DNA of 64,000 nt from Acetobacterium sp965140355 (GCA_965140355.1 OZ223193.1:310001-374000), one strand, 5' to 3'. Positions 53,902-63,306 are shown, counted from the stretch's first letter. The notes: generated by a model from the letters alone, not told the origin. A program made the numbers and translations.

Positions 53902-55302
53902 CTACATCTGACAGACTTTTTTCGGATTCAGCAGATTCTTAGGATCAAAAGTCTGTTTAATCCCTGCCATTAATGCCAGATGTTCGGTTCCAAAATCATT
54001 AAGCAAATATTTTCGTTTAGCATATCCAATTCCGTGTTCACCGGAAACCAACCCTTCAAAGGTCAGGGCCTTGGCATACATCCGATCCATGGCTTCTGCG
54101 AGTTTGGCTTCCCAATCAGCCTGACAAAGTTCATCCCGACATACATAAATATGCAAATTACCGTCACCCGCGTGGCCAAAACTGGGAATCCGGACATCCA
54201 TTTCTTTGGCCAGATCATGGGTGAATTCAATAAATTCAGCAATCCGATTTCGCGGCACAACGACGTCACATTCATCCATTTCGGTGGTCGATGCTTTGAT
54301 GGCTTCTAAAAATGCTCCCCGTGCTGACCAAACCGAATCTTTACGTTCTACGGTATCAACAATATAAACATCTTTGGCACCTTCGGCTAGACAAAGGTTT
54401 GCCACTGTTTCATATTCGGCTTCAACCTGTTCTTTCGTGTTTCCGTCAAAGGTTAACAGAATATAAGCGTTGCTGCTGGAGTCCGGGAATTTTTTGCCCA
54501 GAAAATCTTCGGCAAATAAAATAGTTTGACGTTCCATAAATTCGATTGCCGTTGGAATCGCCTTGGATTTAATGATTTTGGGAACAATCCCTGCCGCATC
54601 ACTGATGTTTTCAAAGGGAATCAATAAACTTAAGGTCATTTTAGGTAAGGGCAACAGTTTTAAAATGGCTTTGGTAATTACACAAAGGGTTCCTTCCGAA
54701 CCAATAACCAGATCTTTGAGACTATAACCGGAGCTGTTTTTAACGATTTTCCCCCCTAACTCAATAATTTCGCCATTTACCAGGACAACTGTCAAACCTC
54801 TTACATAATCGCGGGTGACCCCATATTTTACGGCCCGCATGCCACCAGCATTCGTACTGATATTACCCGCGATGGTAGCGGATTTTTCACCGGGATCAGG
54901 AGGATAAAACAAATCGTTTTCTTCGACAAACTTAGAAAGTTCCATCAATAAAACCCCTGGTTCAACCGTTACGGTCAGGTTTTCCGTATCCAATTCCAGA
55001 ATGTTATTCATTAATGTCGTTTCCAGCATGATCCCTCCAAACAACGGCACACAGGCACCGACTAAACCCGTCCCCGAACCGCGGACAACGACGGGAATAT
55101 TATGTTCATAGGCGTATTTCATGATTTTTGAAACTTCTTCGGTTGAGGTTACCTTAATCAAAACTTCCGGATATGAATGAATGCTGCCTAATTCATCATG
55201 GCTGAAATCTTCCCCAATTTCGGTGCCAACAAAAACACGTTCCGCGGGGATCAGTTCTTTAATCGCGGCAATATCGCTTGCTTCCACTTTTTTATAATTC
55301 AT
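53902..55302 (-). CDS. lctD: FAD-dependent lactate dehydrogenase of the bifurcating complex (LctD)
   Basis: This 466-residue flavoprotein belongs to the GlcD/FAD_binding_4 family. The FAD motif VVVRGSGTGLVGACVPLFGG lies near residue 57 and PPDPGEKSATIAGNISTNAGG near 125. The C-terminus has the GHAGDGNLH and GEHGIGYAKR segments typical of lactate dehydrogenases. With LctB and LctC it couples lactate oxidation by NAD+ to ferredoxin oxidation. The start is the ATG at 55302, one base after the lctC stop; a longer frame to 55386 would overlap lctC by 84 bp without a ribosome binding site. Confidence 0.94.
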   Translation of the reverse strand: MNYKKVEASDIAAIKELIPAERVFVGTEIGEDFSHDELGSIHSYPEVLIKVTSTEEVSKIMKYAYEHNIPVVVRGSGTGLVGACVPLFGGIMLETTLMNNILELDTENLTVTVEPGVLLMELSKFVEENDLFYPPDPGEKSATIAGNISTNAGGMRAVKYGVTRDYVRGLTVVLVNGEIIELGGKIVKNSSGYSLKDLVIGSEGTLCVITKAILKLLPLPKMTLSLLIPFENISDAAGIVPKIIKSKAIPTAIEFMERQTILFAEDFLGKKFPDSSSNAYILLTFDGNTKEQVEAEYETVANLCLAEGAKDVYIVDTVERKDSVWSARGAFLEAIKASTTEMDECDVVVPRNRIAEFIEFTHDLAKEMDVRIPSFGHAGDGNLHIYVCRDELCQADWEAKLAEAMDRMYAKALTFEGLVSGEHGIGYAKRKYLLNDFGTEHLALMAGIKQTFDPKNLLNPKKVCQM

Positions 55303-55303
55303 C

Positions 55304-56560
55304 TTAAACGACCATCCTTTCCGGGGTTTCAATTGCTTCTGGGATTGATATTGTTTCGGTGTCTTTGTTGTTTTCGGGCCCTTCAATCATCGTCAGCAGT
55401 TCCGGCAGGATTTCATATAAGTCTCCCACCATTCCGCAATGGGCGATGTTAAAAATTGGCGCCTTAGGATCACTATTGATGGCAATGATATATTCCGAGT
55501 TTTGCATTCCGGCGGCAAATTGCACCGCACCGGAAATACCCAGGGCAATAATCAGTTTGGGTTTAACCGTTCGACCACTTAAGCCAATCTGCAGTCTGGC
55601 ATCAAACCACCCTGCTTCAATTCCGGGTCGGGTGCAGGCCACGGTGGCACCAATTTTTTCCGCAAATTCATAAATCATGTCCAGATCTTTTTCGCATTTC
55701 ACCCCTCGGCCGACAGCCACAATGGTTTCTGCTTCAGATAAATCAATCCCTTTTTCTTTTTTAATAACTTCCATCACTTCAATCGCTGAAACCAGCTTGA
55801 CTTTTCCGATCTCCATCATTTCAACGTCGCCCCAAGGCTCATTAACCCGTTCTGGCGCAGTGAATACTTTATAACGTACCGTGCAAAACTGTGGACGGGT
55901 ATTTTCAGTAACGATCTGTGCCATAATATTCCCACCAAAAGCTGGTCTAATCTGTACTAAATCGGTGTTTTCTTTCATTTCCAAAATGGTACAGTCAGCG
56001 GTAAGTCCGGTTCGATAACGAGCCGCAACCCGCGGTGCTAAAGAACGGCCAACATTAGTTGCGCCCACCAGAATCGAAGAAGGTTTGACTTTTTCGATAA
56101 AATCTTCCAACACGTTAGCGTAGGGTTCAATAACAAAATGCTTAAGCTCCGGTTTGTCATAGACAAACACTTTATCGACTCCATATTTTAACAATTCGTC
56201 AGCTTTTTCGGTGATATTTGTGCCCATCAACAAGGCATAAACCGGATGTCCAATGACCGCTGCCAATTCCCGGGCTTTGCCAATCAGTTCGAAAGTAACC
56301 GGATGAATCTGGCCTTCAATATGATCAACATAAACGGTAATCCCCCGATATAAGCTTTTGTCGATAGCGACTTTTTCATCTTCTTCCAGAATCAGAACCC
56401 CTTCAGGTCCTTTTTTAAGGCACATTTTACACATTTTACAAGCTGCCGTAACTTCCAGCTTATCGTTTTCATATGAGAACGCATCAAAAGGGCAAATCTC
56501 TGCCAGTGCCTCAAAGGTTTCTCGATCGACATTTTCTTTGATTATTTTAATTCCTGCCAT
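55304..56560 (-). CDS. lctC: Electron transfer flavoprotein alpha subunit, LctC (EtfA)
   Basis: This 418-residue EtfA has an N-terminal extension with cysteine clusters (CPFDAF, then CKMCKMC) that resembles a ferredoxin-type [4Fe-4S] domain, followed by the EtfA alpha/beta domain and the FAD-binding C-terminus (VGRGVKCEKDLDM, GLSGRTVKPKLIIALGISGAVQF, AINSDPKAPIF). It lies 13 bp after lctB. Together with LctB it provides the flavins that bifurcate or confurcate electrons with ferredoxin and NAD. Confidence 0.94.
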   Translation of the reverse strand: MAGIKIIKENVDRETFEALAEICPFDAFSYENDKLEVTAACKMCKMCLKKGPEGVLILEEDEKVAIDKSLYRGITVYVDHIEGQIHPVTFELIGKARELAAVIGHPVYALLMGTNITEKADELLKYGVDKVFVYDKPELKHFVIEPYANVLEDFIEKVKPSSILVGATNVGRSLAPRVAARYRTGLTADCTILEMKENTDLVQIRPAFGGNIMAQIVTENTRPQFCTVRYKVFTAPERVNEPWGDVEMMEIGKVKLVSAIEVMEVIKKEKGIDLSEAETIVAVGRGVKCEKDLDMIYEFAEKIGATVACTRPGIEAGWFDARLQIGLSGRTVKPKLIIALGISGAVQFAAGMQNSEYIIAINSDPKAPIFNIAHCGMVGDLYEILPELLTMIEGPENNKDTETISIPEAIETPERMVV

Positions 56561-56573
56561 GATTTTTTCCTTT

Positions 56574-57368
56574 CTAGCCTAAATATTTTTTTTCTGTTAA
56601 AATCCCCAATAGCGCTTTTGCCAAAACCTTGCCATCGCCTTCAAAACTGGTTTTTTCAACATTGCTTTCCGGTGGGAAAATTCGTTCCACTTGTGTCGGT
56701 GACCCGCTCAGGCCGTATTTTTTTTCGTTGGTGTCGTACATATCTTTTAGCGTTAATATTTTAATTTCAGGGTTTTTGGATATATCAAGTTTTCGTTTAT
56801 AAGACGGCAGTCTTGGTGTATAAATATCCTTGTCAACCGTAATCAAGCAGGGATAAGGAACCCGTTGTATCTCCAGCGATTCTTCCATATTCATTTGCAG
56901 AGTTAATCCCTTTTCATCAGCGACCAGAATTTTAATCACATTGGTAACATGAGGGATTCCCAAAAATTCAGCCATTTCCGGACCTACTTGAGCAGTATCG
57001 CCATCGGTGGTTTGTTTACCGCAAATGATCAGATCAAAGTCGCCCAATCGTTTGGTGCCCTGCGCTAAGGTATAACTGGTCGCTACCACATCGGCCCCGC
57101 CGAATTTTCGATCCGATAATAAACAACCCTCATCAGCACCCATGTAAAACGATTCCATTAGAACTTCTTTACTTTGCATTGGTCCCATTGATAACGTGGT
57201 AATGGTACCGCCTAATTGTTCTTTTAAACGAAATGCCGTTTCTAAACCGAATAAATCATAGGGATTTAATTTTGATTCTACACCATCACGAATTAGAACC
57301 CCGGTTTCCGGGTCTACTTCGACATTGGAAGTTCCGGGAACTTGTTTGATACATACCAGTATTTTCAT
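56574..57368 (-). CDS. lctB: Electron transfer flavoprotein beta subunit, LctB (EtfB)
   Basis: This 264-residue EtfB begins MKILVCIKQVPGTSNVEVD, the typical EtfB start, with NPYDLFGLETAFRLKEQ near residue 37 and DLIICGKQTTDGDTAQVGPEMAEFLG near 110. It is the first gene of the lct operon. I choose the ATG at 57368, 6 bp after GGAGG; the upstream GTG overlaps the binding site itself. The leader from the promoter is about 190 nt and contains a long hairpin. Confidence 0.94.
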   Translation of the reverse strand: MKILVCIKQVPGTSNVEVDPETGVLIRDGVESKLNPYDLFGLETAFRLKEQLGGTITTLSMGPMQSKEVLMESFYMGADEGCLLSDRKFGGADVVATSYTLAQGTKRLGDFDLIICGKQTTDGDTAQVGPEMAEFLGIPHVTNVIKILVADEKGLTLQMNMEESLEIQRVPYPCLITVDKDIYTPRLPSYKRKLDISKNPEIKILTLKDMYDTNEKKYGLSGSPTQVERIFPPESNVEKTSFEGDGKVLAKALLGILTEKKYLG

Positions 57369-57408
57369 ACTCACCCTCCATTAAATTAATTAAAGTTTTT
57401 TTCTCAGT

Positions 57409-57474
57409 GCGAAATTATTTGCTGCTTGTTGATTTTCAACAAACAGCAAAAAGGTATCATCTAAAGAATTTCGC
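57409..57474 (-). other. Structured leader of the lct operon
   Basis: A hairpin of TTTGCTG-TTGTTGA type arms (57418-57432 with 57436-57450, one mismatch) sits inside an outer 8-bp stem GCGAAATT/AATTTCGC (57409-57416 with 57467-57474). There is no T-run, so it is not a simple terminator. It may stabilise the message or tune lctB translation. The structure is seen; the role is inferred. Confidence 0.5.
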
Positions 57475-57541
57475 AATTATGAATCCGCTTAAACCCATTC
57501 AAAAACATCAAGAATCATTGATAAAATTTCGCCATTGGTCT

Positions 57542-57556
57542 AGTGGTCAGACCACT
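57542..57556. promoter_or_regulatory. Candidate LctA operator
   Basis: AGTGGTC-A-GACCACT is a perfect 15-bp inverted repeat that matches the TGGTC/GACCA core of GntR (FadR/LldR-type) operators. A further TGGTC half-site lies just to the left. It starts 12 bp downstream of the lct -10 box, covering the transcription start, so binding would block initiation. Confidence 0.75.
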
Positions 57557-57567
57557 TACCTGTTGCC

Positions 57568-57596
57568 ATTATAATCGTTTCGTAAATGCATGTCAA
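57568..57596 (-). promoter_or_regulatory. Promoter of the lctB-F operon
   Basis: On the minus strand TTGACA (57591-57596), 17-bp spacer, TATAAT (57568-57573): a full consensus sigma-A promoter. Confidence 0.85.
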
Positions 57597-57642
57597 GCAC
57601 TAAAATAACGTTTTCAGATATTTTTATCACGTTTTTATCTTT

Positions 57643-57671
57643 TTGAGTTTTAAAATTGATTGTGGTATAAT
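57643..57671 (+). promoter_or_regulatory. Promoter of lctA
   Basis: TTGAGT (57643-57648), 17-bp spacer, TATAAT (57666-57671). A GAAGT repeat (three copies) precedes the start codon. It drives the regulator in the opposite direction to the operon. Confidence 0.7.
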
Positions 57672-57724
57672 GATTATCAATTTTCTAAAACTAAAAATAA
57701 AATGAAGTGAAGTGAAGTGTTTAT

Positions 57725-58435
57725 ATGTTTACTGAAATTGCACACACAAAAATATATTTGCAAATTCTCGAGCAAATAAAAGAAAATATTATCCAAGGTC
57801 ATTTAAAAAGCGGTGATCGGCTTCCTTCCGAACGACAATGGGCCGAACAATTGGGCGTTTCCCGAGCAACCATCCGTGAAGCCATCCGGGCTTTGGAAAT
57901 GATCGGTCTGGTGGTCTGTCAGCAAGGCGAAGGTAATTTTATTGCCGAAAATTTTGAAGACACGCTAACCCAGCCCTTAACCATTATGTTCTGGCTTAGC
58001 AATGGTCAGCTCAGAGAAGTTCAGGAACTTCGCCGGGCATTGGAGACCGAATCGGCGAAGCTCGCTGCTAAACATATGACCCCCGAACGTTATGCCAGTT
58101 TGGAAAAGCTTTGTTATGCCATCGAAACCGAAACTGATGAATCAGTCCGGGCTGAATTGGACAAGCAATTTCACTATGAAATTGCCACCGCTTCGGAAAA
58201 TAAAATGATTCGTAATGTTTTACTCTCTTCCGCGACACTCATTGAAGCACTAATCAAAGATATCCGTATTGCGATTCTCTTAGATACCGAACGGGGTCCA
58301 ATCATTGATCAACAACACCGGAACATTCTCAACGCACTCCGTAACAAAGAACCCCTTAATGCGGCCTTTGCAATGTCCCAACATATGGATCTGATTGATG
58401 GTTTTGTGGCCGAACTGAAAATTGATAAGCCCTGA
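57725..58435 (+). CDS. lctA: GntR/FadR-family regulator of the lactate operon (LctA)
   Basis: This 236-residue protein has an N-terminal winged helix (IIQGHLKSGDRLPSERQWAE, LGVSRATIREAIRALEMIGL) and a helical FCD domain (about 85-225) of the FadR/LldR type. It is divergent from lctBCDEF and a perfect TGGTC-GACCA operator lies over the lct start site. By analogy with LldR and Acetobacterium LctA it is likely a repressor relieved by lactate; this is not shown by sequence alone. It ends at a bidirectional terminator. Confidence 0.92.
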   Translation: MFTEIAHTKIYLQILEQIKENIIQGHLKSGDRLPSERQWAEQLGVSRATIREAIRALEMIGLVVCQQGEGNFIAENFEDTLTQPLTIMFWLSNGQLREVQELRRALETESAKLAAKHMTPERYASLEKLCYAIETETDESVRAELDKQFHYEIATASENKMIRNVLLSSATLIEALIKDIRIAILLDTERGPIIDQQHRNILNALRNKEPLNAAFAMSQHMDLIDGFVAELKIDKP

Positions 58436-58440
58436 CATTA

Positions 58441-58484
58441 AAAAAACATTGCCTGAATTATTATAATTCAGACAATGTTTTTTT
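58441..58484. terminator. Bidirectional terminator between lctA and ABC exporter
   Basis: Long arms around CTGAATT and AATTCAG, extended by ACATTG/CAATGT, end in A- and T-runs. It terminates lctA (+) and the second ABC exporter gene (-). Confidence 0.85.
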
Positions 58485-58492
58485 ATAATTAT

Positions 58493-60226
58493 CTATAATT
58501 GTTCATATTGTGCTTTCAACATGGAAGCAAAAATACCTTTTTTTTCTTTAAGTACCTGCGGCTTTCCGGTTTCTACAATCTCCCCATCTTTTATCACAAC
58601 AATTTTATCGGCTCCTAAAACCGTTCGCATCCGATGAGCAATGATTAATACCGTCTTGTTTTTTACCAACTCGCCTAACGCACTTTGAATTTTACTTTCA
58701 TTTTCGGCATCAAGAGATGCTGTTGCTTCATCAAGTAAAATAATTGGCGCGTCTTTTAAAATCGCCCGCGCAATAGAAATCCGCTGTCGTTCACCGCCAG
58801 ACAATTTTTCACCATTTTCTCCAATCCTGGTTTCATAGCCCTGCGGCAGTTGCTTGACAAACTCATCACATTGGGCCAACTGGGCCGCTTTAAATACTTC
58901 CACATCAGAGGCATTTTTTTTCCCCAAGCGAATGTTCTCCATCACACTGGCATTAAACAAGGTAACATCCTGAAAAACGATCGAATAATGATTAAGTAAT
59001 GCTTCTGGATCAACTTGAGAAATGTCATTCTCGCCAAGGGTAATAGCACCTTTTTCGGTATCCCAAAATCGCGCTGCCAGCTTAGCAATGGTGCTTTTTC
59101 CACCGCCTGAAGGACCCACCAAAGCCGTTACTTCTCCTTGTCGGGCAGTAAAGCTAACATTCTTCAAGGTTTCAATATTATCCTGATAGGAGAAACCAAC
59201 ATTTTTAAATTCAATATGATAATGCTGGGGTTTGAAGGTTTCAATTCCTTCCTGCTTGGGCATCTGAGCCATCTCTTTCATCCGGTCGATGCGAACGTTT
59301 AGGTATAAGAGCAAGGCCAGGTTATTCATTACTTCCATTATCGGATTGTAAATCCGGGCGGCAATAACCATAAATGCCAGATAATCAAAAACGTTGATCG
59401 TACCGTATGATAATAAATAGGCCCCGTATAGCATCACACTCGGCAATCCCAGCTTAAGTAACACATAGGAAAGATTAATAACCGCTCCCGTTACCAACTC
59501 GCCCCTAATCATATCATTTTCGAGTTGGTCAAGTAACCGCCCCAGTTCTTTCGAAAAAGCGGTCTCTTGATTGTAGGATTTGATTTCTTGAGCTGAATCA
59601 AGCCCTTCTTGCATCTTATCTGAAATCACTCTTTTGCTTTGATAAAGTTCGGTATGCACCGTACTCTGGTATTTTCTGGAAAGATAAAAAACGAGCGCCG
59701 CTACCGGCACGACCCAAAAAACTGCCAGAGATAACTGCCAATTATAGAAAAACATCATGATCCCCATCACAAAAATCGTGATGACAGATGCATAAATTTG
59801 CGGAACTGCATGTGAAAAAAGCGTTTCAATCTGAGTTGCATCTTCCATAATGGTTGAACTTAAGTCCGCAATATCTTTTTTCCCAAAAAAAGCCAACGGC
59901 AGCTTGCGTAATGTTTCAGCCAAATTAATCCGGCTTTTAGCACTTTCCTCATAAGTTTTCGTATAGGCTGCCTGATATTGAAAATAAGTTATTCCAAAAA
60001 TGACCATAAAAAGTGCCACTGAGATCAAAAAATAATAGATTAGATTGTTTTGGGGCATTTCTAAAGAGTTAAACAGCACTTGCGTGTATTGATCCAAAAA
60101 CATAAAACCAAGCACCACCGGCGCCATAAAAGAAAATTCCATAACAATTGTCCAAATTATAGCATAAAAAAGGTCTTTTGCACCTTTTATCGATAACGCA
60201 TATTTATTTTGAAAGTATTTGATCAT
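58493..60226 (-). CDS. ABC exporter, fused membrane and ATPase domains (second subunit)
   Basis: This 577-residue half-transporter has six membrane helices (about 1-310) and a C-terminal ATPase with Walker A GPSGGGKST, signature LSGGERQR and Walker B IILLDEATASLD. The start is the ATG at 60226, 5 bp after GGAGG; it overlaps the upstream exporter gene by 23 bp, which implies translational coupling and a heterodimer. Pairs of this type next to AraC regulators and ECF components often serve metal-chelator or siderophore traffic (YbtP/Q, IrtA/B-like), but this is inferred. Confidence 0.9.
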   Translation of the reverse strand: MIKYFQNKYALSIKGAKDLFYAIIWTIVMEFSFMAPVVLGFMFLDQYTQVLFNSLEMPQNNLIYYFLISVALFMVIFGITYFQYQAAYTKTYEESAKSRINLAETLRKLPLAFFGKKDIADLSSTIMEDATQIETLFSHAVPQIYASVITIFVMGIMMFFYNWQLSLAVFWVVPVAALVFYLSRKYQSTVHTELYQSKRVISDKMQEGLDSAQEIKSYNQETAFSKELGRLLDQLENDMIRGELVTGAVINLSYVLLKLGLPSVMLYGAYLLSYGTINVFDYLAFMVIAARIYNPIMEVMNNLALLLYLNVRIDRMKEMAQMPKQEGIETFKPQHYHIEFKNVGFSYQDNIETLKNVSFTARQGEVTALVGPSGGGKSTIAKLAARFWDTEKGAITLGENDISQVDPEALLNHYSIVFQDVTLFNASVMENIRLGKKNASDVEVFKAAQLAQCDEFVKQLPQGYETRIGENGEKLSGGERQRISIARAILKDAPIILLDEATASLDAENESKIQSALGELVKNKTVLIIAHRMRTVLGADKIVVIKDGEIVETGKPQVLKEKKGIFASMLKAQYEQL

Positions 60227-62024
60227 CTTGACCTCCATTAGTTGTCCTGCGAGCATCAATTTTCCACGCCACAGTTTGTTGATATTCATCCCACATTTTT
60301 CGATAATAACCGCCTTGCGCCAACAAGTTCTGATGACTCCCCTGCTCGACGATCATACCATTGTCGATCACTAGAATCCGATCCACATTTTGAACACTGG
60401 TCAAACGGTGAGCAATCATTAGTGTTGTTTTTCCCTTACTCAAGGCTTTAAGGGCTTTCTGGATTAAATGCTCATTTTCCGGATCGGCAAAGGCCGTCGC
60501 TTCATCAAGCAAAACAATCGGGGCATCCTTGACCATGGCTCGGGCAATGGCAATCCGCTGTTGCTCACCGCCGGAAAGATAAGTCCCTTTTGCGCCAATC
60601 ACAGTATTAATCCCCTCGGGAAGATGATCAATAATTTCCCGTGACTGCGATAAATCGATGGCACGATTAATTGTTTCGGCACCAACGCCTTCTTTCCCAA
60701 AGACAATATTTTCGCTTAAAGTTGTTTTAAAAAGCCGTGTATTCTGAAAAACGAGAGCGATCTTATTCATCAGTTCATTTTTGGGAATCGCTTTGACATT
60801 AATTCCGCCGATCAACACTTCCCCTTCATCCACATCCCAGAACCGGGCTGCCAGTCGGGCAATTGTGGTTTTTCCCCCACCGGAAGGCCCAACTAAAGCG
60901 ATCGTTTCTCCTGGCTTTAATTTAAAACTTATTTTATTAAGGGCCTTTTTGTCAGCCCCTTGATAAGAAAACACCACGTCTTTAAATTCCAGACTGCATT
61001 CTTCAATAGGGACCATTTTTTCAGCTTTCGCCATTACTGGATATTGAATCAGCTGATCAAACCGATCGATAGCCTGCTCGGCAATCACAGTGTTTTGCTG
61101 AAAATGCATGGATTTCATCAATAACATCGAAAATATCGGCGTGATTAACAAATAAAAAATAAAGTCGGCCAATACCATCGGCAGGCTATCCCCTCTGCCA
61201 ATTAGCAAAATCGCCATGGGGATCAGGAAAAAGACCGCCGACTGCATCACCACCGTATAAAACGACATCGGTTTTTGCCAGAGCTTAGTATAGGCCGCTA
61301 CCATCTCTTTATATTTAACAATACTGTCATAAAACCGCTTAAACGAAAAAATACTTTGACCAAAGGTTTTAACCACCGGAATACCGCGGATATATTCCAC
61401 CGACTCCGAGCTCATTTCTTCTAGCGCATCATAATAGCGTTTCTGAAATTCCTTGCCCTTCTCGTTCATCATGAAGCTCATCGTGATAAAGCCGATTACA
61501 ATCGGCATCATCGAAGCCAGACCCATCCGCCAGTCGACCGTAAAAATCAGTACGATCAATACAATGGGCGAAACCACACTACCGGCAATGTCCGGCAATT
61601 GATGAGCTAAAAAACCATGCGTTGTGCCGGCACCATCATTAACGATTTTTCTGATTTTACCACTGGAATGCTGATCAAAAAATCCCAGCGGCATGGCCAT
61701 TATTCTTTCCATCCCCAGCTTTTGCATTCCAATTTCTACGTGAAAAGCCGCCAAATGAGAGCTTAACAGCGACAAAAAATAAATAACCACACCTAATATG
61801 GCGCATCCCAATGCCAGCCAGGCATAAAAGTCGATATTATCCAGCTGGGTCATCCGCGGATTTGCCAACAGTTCCCGGGTAATGAACCAGACAAACACAA
61901 ACGGCACAATATTAAGTACCGCTGATAAGCCTGACAAGATCAATGATACCGGTAAAAGCACTTTCTTTTTACCCATATAAGGTGTAAATCGTTTTAAAAT
62001 AAATTTCTTTTTTTCTACGTGCAT
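60204..62024 (-). CDS. ABC exporter, fused membrane and ATPase domains (first subunit)
   Basis: This 606-residue half-transporter has six N-terminal membrane helices and a C-terminal ATPase with Walker A GPSGGGKTT, signature LSGGEQQR and Walker B IVLLDEATAFAD. Here the residue after the Walker B aspartate region reads AFADPE, in place of the more common ASLD, as in some asymmetric exporter pairs. AAAGGATA precedes the ATG. It overlaps the second subunit gene and is separated from the AraC gene by a strong hairpin at 62049-62084. Confidence 0.9.
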   Translation of the reverse strand: MHVEKKKFILKRFTPYMGKKKVLLPVSLILSGLSAVLNIVPFVFVWFITRELLANPRMTQLDNIDFYAWLALGCAILGVVIYFLSLLSSHLAAFHVEIGMQKLGMERIMAMPLGFFDQHSSGKIRKIVNDGAGTTHGFLAHQLPDIAGSVVSPIVLIVLIFTVDWRMGLASMMPIVIGFITMSFMMNEKGKEFQKRYYDALEEMSSESVEYIRGIPVVKTFGQSIFSFKRFYDSIVKYKEMVAAYTKLWQKPMSFYTVVMQSAVFFLIPMAILLIGRGDSLPMVLADFIFYLLITPIFSMLLMKSMHFQQNTVIAEQAIDRFDQLIQYPVMAKAEKMVPIEECSLEFKDVVFSYQGADKKALNKISFKLKPGETIALVGPSGGGKTTIARLAARFWDVDEGEVLIGGINVKAIPKNELMNKIALVFQNTRLFKTTLSENIVFGKEGVGAETINRAIDLSQSREIIDHLPEGINTVIGAKGTYLSGGEQQRIAIARAMVKDAPIVLLDEATAFADPENEHLIQKALKALSKGKTTLMIAHRLTSVQNVDRILVIDNGMIVEQGSHQNLLAQGGYYRKMWDEYQQTVAWKIDARRTTNGGQDDQILSK

Positions 62025-62048
62025 ACGTTTATCCTTTCCTTAATCAAA

Positions 62049-62084
62049 AATCAGTATTGTTAGAATTACCTAACAATACTGATT
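62049..62084 (-). terminator. Terminator/attenuator between AraC gene and ABC exporters
   Basis: AATCAGTATTGTTAG and its complement form a 15-bp perfect stem with a 6-nt loop, followed on the minus strand by TTTTTG. It lies between the AraC stop and the exporter start, so it can limit read-through. Confidence 0.75.
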
Positions 62085-62107
62085 ATATGCATTTCATCTT
62101 TCTTTCT

Positions 62108-63094
62108 CTACTCCAACCGAATCGTTCCTGCTCCAATTAGACAATTTTTTTTATATTGAGTCGGCGACACCGTCAACTCCTTTTTAAAGGCCGCGGCAAA
62201 TTTACTGGCATTACAGTAGCCCACTTTTCCGGCAATTACAGTAACGTTTTCTTTTCCTTTTAACAGCATCTCCGCCGCAATCTGCATACGATAACTCCTA
62301 ACAAAAGAAAAAATAGTCGTTCCATAAACACCTTTAAAACAGGTTTTCATGGCTGTTAATGAAATATTAAATTTTTGCGAAAGTTCATTTAAGGTAAGCT
62401 GTTGATCCAGATGACAAATCAAATAACGTTTAATCTGTTTAACACACTCTACCTGAGCGCGATTGAAATATTGGGGTTCCTGATAGTTCTGACTGACGTC
62501 AACCGTGGTTAAGAACAAAAACAACTCCAATATTTTTAATTTAAAATAGCTCTGTTTAATCGCTTCCGGAACCGTGTAAAGTTCAGAAAAAATATGATTA
62601 ATCGCTGCCGTAGTCCGCATGATAAAGCATTGATCCCGACAACAAAGTCGGTCCCGTATTTTATAAAGATCGATCGCAATATCCTCGATCAGATAATTCG
62701 AAAATGTTTTTGCCACTTTCAAATCAACTAGCACTGAAATCCCGTGATAACGTTCGAGCGGAAAACAGGAATTTTTAGTCGATCTTCCCAACATATTAAC
62801 TGAAAAATCCCCTTCTTTCAAATAAACAAAAGATCCGTCCTGGAATTCTGTTTCAAAACGCCCTTGACTACAATGATTAATTTCCATAATTTGGTTTTGA
62901 GGATAGCGATTATTAAAACAGTCACCCATATTAAAATCATTATAGATCAGTTCAATGCCAGGAAAAATTTCATAACAGGTCATTGTTCCCCTGCCATTTT
63001 CCCCGATAAACTCGAAAACGGTGCAATAATCATCTATTTTCGTAATTTTTATGTTCGCACAATATTGTTTTAAATTTTCAGCTAAAAAACCCAT
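62108..63094 (-). CDS. AraC-family transcriptional regulator
   Basis: This 328-residue protein has a sensing domain (about 1-220) and a C-terminal double HTH: LNELSQKFNISLTAMKTCFKGVYG and AGKVGYCNASKFAAAFKKELTVSP. Regulators of this pattern (YbtA/PchR-like) often sense siderophores or iron status. I choose the ATG at 63094, preceded by GGAGGAATA; an in-frame extension to 63247 has no such site. A nearly perfect 16-bp inverted repeat lies just upstream. The ECF S-component gene is divergent. Confidence 0.88.
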   Translation of the reverse strand: MGFLAENLKQYCANIKITKIDDYCTVFEFIGENGRGTMTCYEIFPGIELIYNDFNMGDCFNNRYPQNQIMEINHCSQGRFETEFQDGSFVYLKEGDFSVNMLGRSTKNSCFPLERYHGISVLVDLKVAKTFSNYLIEDIAIDLYKIRDRLCCRDQCFIMRTTAAINHIFSELYTVPEAIKQSYFKLKILELFLFLTTVDVSQNYQEPQYFNRAQVECVKQIKRYLICHLDQQLTLNELSQKFNISLTAMKTCFKGVYGTTIFSFVRSYRMQIAAEMLLKGKENVTVIAGKVGYCNASKFAAAFKKELTVSPTQYKKNCLIGAGTIRLE

Positions 63095-63110
63095 TTTATT
63101 CCTCCATTTT

Positions 63111-63147
63111 GTTATACTTACATAACTTTTTGTTATGCAAGTATAAC
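63111..63147. promoter_or_regulatory. Inverted repeat before the AraC start codon
   Basis: GTTATACTTACATAAC (63111-63126) and GTTATGCAAGTATAAC (63132-63147) are complementary apart from one base, with a 5-nt T spacer. The repeat ends 16 bp before the ATG, beside the ribosome binding site. It could be an operator for the AraC protein or an RNA hairpin masking translation. Confidence 0.55.
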
Positions 63148-63290
63148 TTTTAGCCGCTATAATTTCAAGCTTTTCATCTAAATAATTGATGTTAAACAAA
63201 TCTTTATGTCTTTTTGGAGTCGTTTTAGCAAAACAGAGTTGAAACAATCAAAAGAAATTGTTAAAATCTCAATTAATCATTTAGATAGAC

Positions 63291-63306
63291 CGCCTGTAGG
63301 CGGTTT
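63291..63306 (+). other. Small GC-rich hairpin in the ECF gene leader
   Basis: ACCGCC-TGTA-GGCGGT forms a stable 6-bp stem about 55 bp before the AGGAGG site of the S-component gene. A second small dyad GTTAG-CTAAC follows at about 63323-63338. The role is unknown. Confidence 0.35.
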
